NCBI GenBank assembly: GCA_002323325.1
Contig: DCQA01000055.1
Location: 27,049-33,763, forward strand
DNA: 6,715 nucleotides
Origin: Coxiellaceae bacterium UBA1530
GTDB taxonomy: Bacteria > Pseudomonadota > Gammaproteobacteria > Coxiellales > Coxiellaceae
Direction: 5' to 3'
Numbering within the stretch: the stretch's first letter is position 1; each line of letters begins with the position of its first letter. Below the pieces are notes generated by a model. That model was not told the DNA's origin. It did not search any database and saw only the letters and a program-made list of their open reading frames with translations. Positions 5,119 through 6,715 of the stretch are shown in pieces. A program made the position numbers and the translations under genes.

Positions 5119-6715
5119 ATGGGGCAATATAGAATTTTTGCAGATGCGCAATATCCTTTTGGCAAACAGCCAGGTAGTCGCTTGCAGTTTAGGTCGGCTG
5201 CCACCGAGGGTGGCAGTGATAGTTTAATTCTCACTATGCCATCGCCCATTCGTGTAGATTCGTTTAACACAGGATTGTGGAATCTATCTCGTAGTGGAGG
5301 TCAACAGTTTCGGCACGCTGAGAATATCTCATTATCGGATGAAAACACTTTTTGGGTCCCAACCAATGCTAGTCCGCCTTATATTGAGTGCCATTTAAAA
5401 AAAGAAACATTTGAAGTCGGATCGAACGAAGAAACAAGACTGTACTTTGAGAAGATAGTACCGTCGTCGTCTAAAGAGGTGTCTCAGCGTCTTGCGCTGA
5501 CACATGATAGTAAAACTCAATTATTTCATATTGGATCAAGTGAAGTATTCTCTGACAGCAAACCGAAAGAATTATGTTTCGATAAACTCAGTGAGCTAGA
5601 GCAGGCTAAAGTTAGATGTTTAGAAGATTTCAATAAATACTGGGCTGATAAAATTCAACACTATGATGAAAGCAGTTTTGACACACTGAAAAATAAACTT
5701 AAGAATTATTTAGAAGACCTAGGGACTGAATCTCTCAGTGATGAAACTATGGCCTCGTTTGATATCAGTGAAGACTATCGTTGTGAAGGAGGTATGCACC
5801 CTTACACAGGGCTACCTATAGGACCTAAAGCTCTAGAGTGTTTATGTGATAGCAATGGCACAGCAAAAGGGATGCGTTTTTCACCCGAAATTCAAGACAC
5901 GGGTCATCTGCAACTGACTCTTTGTAAAAAAGGAGAGGATTCTTCGTTCACGGAGCATAAAAGCCCTACAGGAATATCGATTCAATTCGAGATAACACCT
6001 GATATCCTCACAGCTTCATCTGCAGTTATTAATGCTACTAACACAGGTATTAAGACGAAACTACATCTCGTCAATGGCTCGCATGCGGTTATGTCAGAAG
6101 AAAATGGCAACTTTAATGTAGTGGAGCTAATGGCTCAGGGGCAATGGGAAAAAGTTTCTGCAGGAGTCAAAGGCCCAGGTGAGGGTAGTATAACTCAGGA
6201 TGATCTTAAAACCTTTTGTAATCATGGTCTGCAAGAAAGGCGTGGAAAACCTATACCTAAGTCTTTACATGCGTTAATTCCTACGTCATTGGATGAAAAA
6301 AATGATAGCCACGTCCAGTATGTTCATTTTGAGTCAATACACTTAAAATCAATAATGTTAGGTTCTTTAAGCAAATCTGCTGAACAGGACGACATAGTCC
6401 CAGTTAAAATAGACCTAGTTGCTTTGCAGAGAGTCTTTAAGGTGATGAAGAATTACAAGGATAATCCTGGGTGCGTTAAACTTAAAGACCTCCATATAAA
6501 AGTTAAAAAAATAAAGGATGACTCAGAAGAAGACGCTTTTTTTCGACTTAATAATTCAACGGGCGCTATAGAGTCAGTAAAAGGTGAAAAAAATCTCCCT
6601 AAACAATCTATTGACTTATCTTCATTGACTGAGGCGGAATTTAGTGAGTGTTTTGGGGATGCTGGATTGATCCCTATAGATGAGTCCGTTAATTTATCAT
6701 CATCATCCGAGGATC
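5119..6715 (+). CDS. Large protein of unknown family, candidate secreted effector (3' end outside window)
   Basis: The frame is open from the ATG at 5119 to the window edge, giving 532 codons with no stop; an in-frame TAG at 5113-5115 fixes this ATG as the first possible start. Only a weak TGAG ribosome site is present about ten bases upstream. The protein begins MGQYRIFADAQYPFGKQPG and lacks a signal peptide or membrane helix. Residues 150-200 are charged and helix-prone (LSELEQAKVRCLEDFNKYW). Around residue 224 there is a Gly/Pro-rich patch, MHPYTGLPIGPKALECL, next to several cysteines (RCEGG, ECLCDSNG). Residues 280-350 look beta-rich. Lys-rich (VKLKDLHIKVKKIKDD) and acidic Ser-rich (LSSSSED) stretches come near the edge. 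I recognise no family. The amino-acid mix and the PmrA-like promoter suit a large effector of an intracellular bacterium, but its C-terminus, where a Dot/Icm signal would lie, is not visible. The coding call is strong; the role is speculative. Confidence 0.85.
   Translation, partial: MGQYRIFADAQYPFGKQPGSRLQFRSAATEGGSDSLILTMPSPIRVDSFNTGLWNLSRSGGQQFRHAENISLSDENTFWVPTNASPPYIECHLKKETFEVGSNEETRLYFEKIVPSSSKEVSQRLALTHDSKTQLFHIGSSEVFSDSKPKELCFDKLSELEQAKVRCLEDFNKYWADKIQHYDESSFDTLKNKLKNYLEDLGTESLSDETMASFDISEDYRCEGGMHPYTGLPIGPKALECLCDSNGTAKGMRFSPEIQDTGHLQLTLCKKGEDSSFTEHKSPTGISIQFEITPDILTASSAVINATNTGIKTKLHLVNGSHAVMSEENGNFNVVELMAQGQWEKVSAGVKGPGEGSITQDDLKTFCNHGLQERRGKPIPKSLHALIPTSLDEKNDSHVQYVHFESIHLKSIMLGSLSKSAEQDDIVPVKIDLVALQRVFKVMKNYKDNPGCVKLKDLHIKVKKIKDDSEEDAFFRLNNSTGAIESVKGEKNLPKQSIDLSSLTEAEFSECFGDAGLIPIDESVNLSSSSED

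Noticed and set aside
5105..5226. Alternative ATG at 5105 giving a roughly 40-codon upstream peptide overlapping the rightward gene
   Set aside because: It is in a different frame, ends in TAA within the first part of the large gene and has no recognisable content; a regulatory upstream peptide is possible but unsupported.
5076..5270. 64-codon minus-strand open frame over the start of the rightward gene
   Set aside because: It covers the promoter and first codons of a much longer open frame and has no supporting ribosome site.

Overview
The window looks like a piece of a moderately AT-rich gammaproteobacterial chromosome. The penicillin-binding protein 1A tail at the left edge is of the housekeeping type. 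The best clue to lineage lies in the 271-bp divergent intergenic region near the right end. It holds two tandem TTAA-N7-TTAA elements, one facing each flanking gene, and they resemble the PmrA-binding element described upstream of many Dot/Icm effector genes in Legionella and Coxiella. I therefore favour an intracellular, host-associated member of the Legionellales. This is inference from motifs, since no 16S or other lineage marker is present.

Left part (1-1000): the 3' end of a class A penicillin-binding protein gene (mrcA-like) runs rightward and meets, tail to tail, a 159-codon leftward gene for a small NTF2/SnoaL-like protein. Middle (1100-3320): this is a decayed and rearranged zone. 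It starts with an FAD-binding monooxygenase pseudogene that keeps only its N-terminal Rossmann motif, a degraded mid-protein motif and its C-terminal RPDGYI segment, in shifted frames. Next come a small gene for a secreted or membrane-anchored protein of unknown family and, 12 bp later, a complete 12-helix major facilitator transporter with a TTG start. Directly behind the transporter lies a second C-terminal remnant of an FAD monooxygenase. The two remnants are about 79 percent identical over 71 ungapped bases and bracket the exporter pair as direct repeats.

Right part (3312-6715): two large genes of no recognised family diverge from the shared intergenic region. The leftward gene encodes 511 residues with a central coiled coil. 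The rightward gene is open for 532 codons and leaves the window unfinished. It could easily be missed because its stop is outside the window. Both appear soluble, lack a signal peptide and have a PmrA-box-like element 15 bp upstream of a -10 hexamer. The pair is the most interesting content here: a candidate co-regulated divergent pair of secreted effectors. That function is a hypothesis. Regulation is suggested by sequence, but translocation cannot be shown from it.

No rRNA, tRNA, CRISPR array, insertion sequence or replication origin was found.
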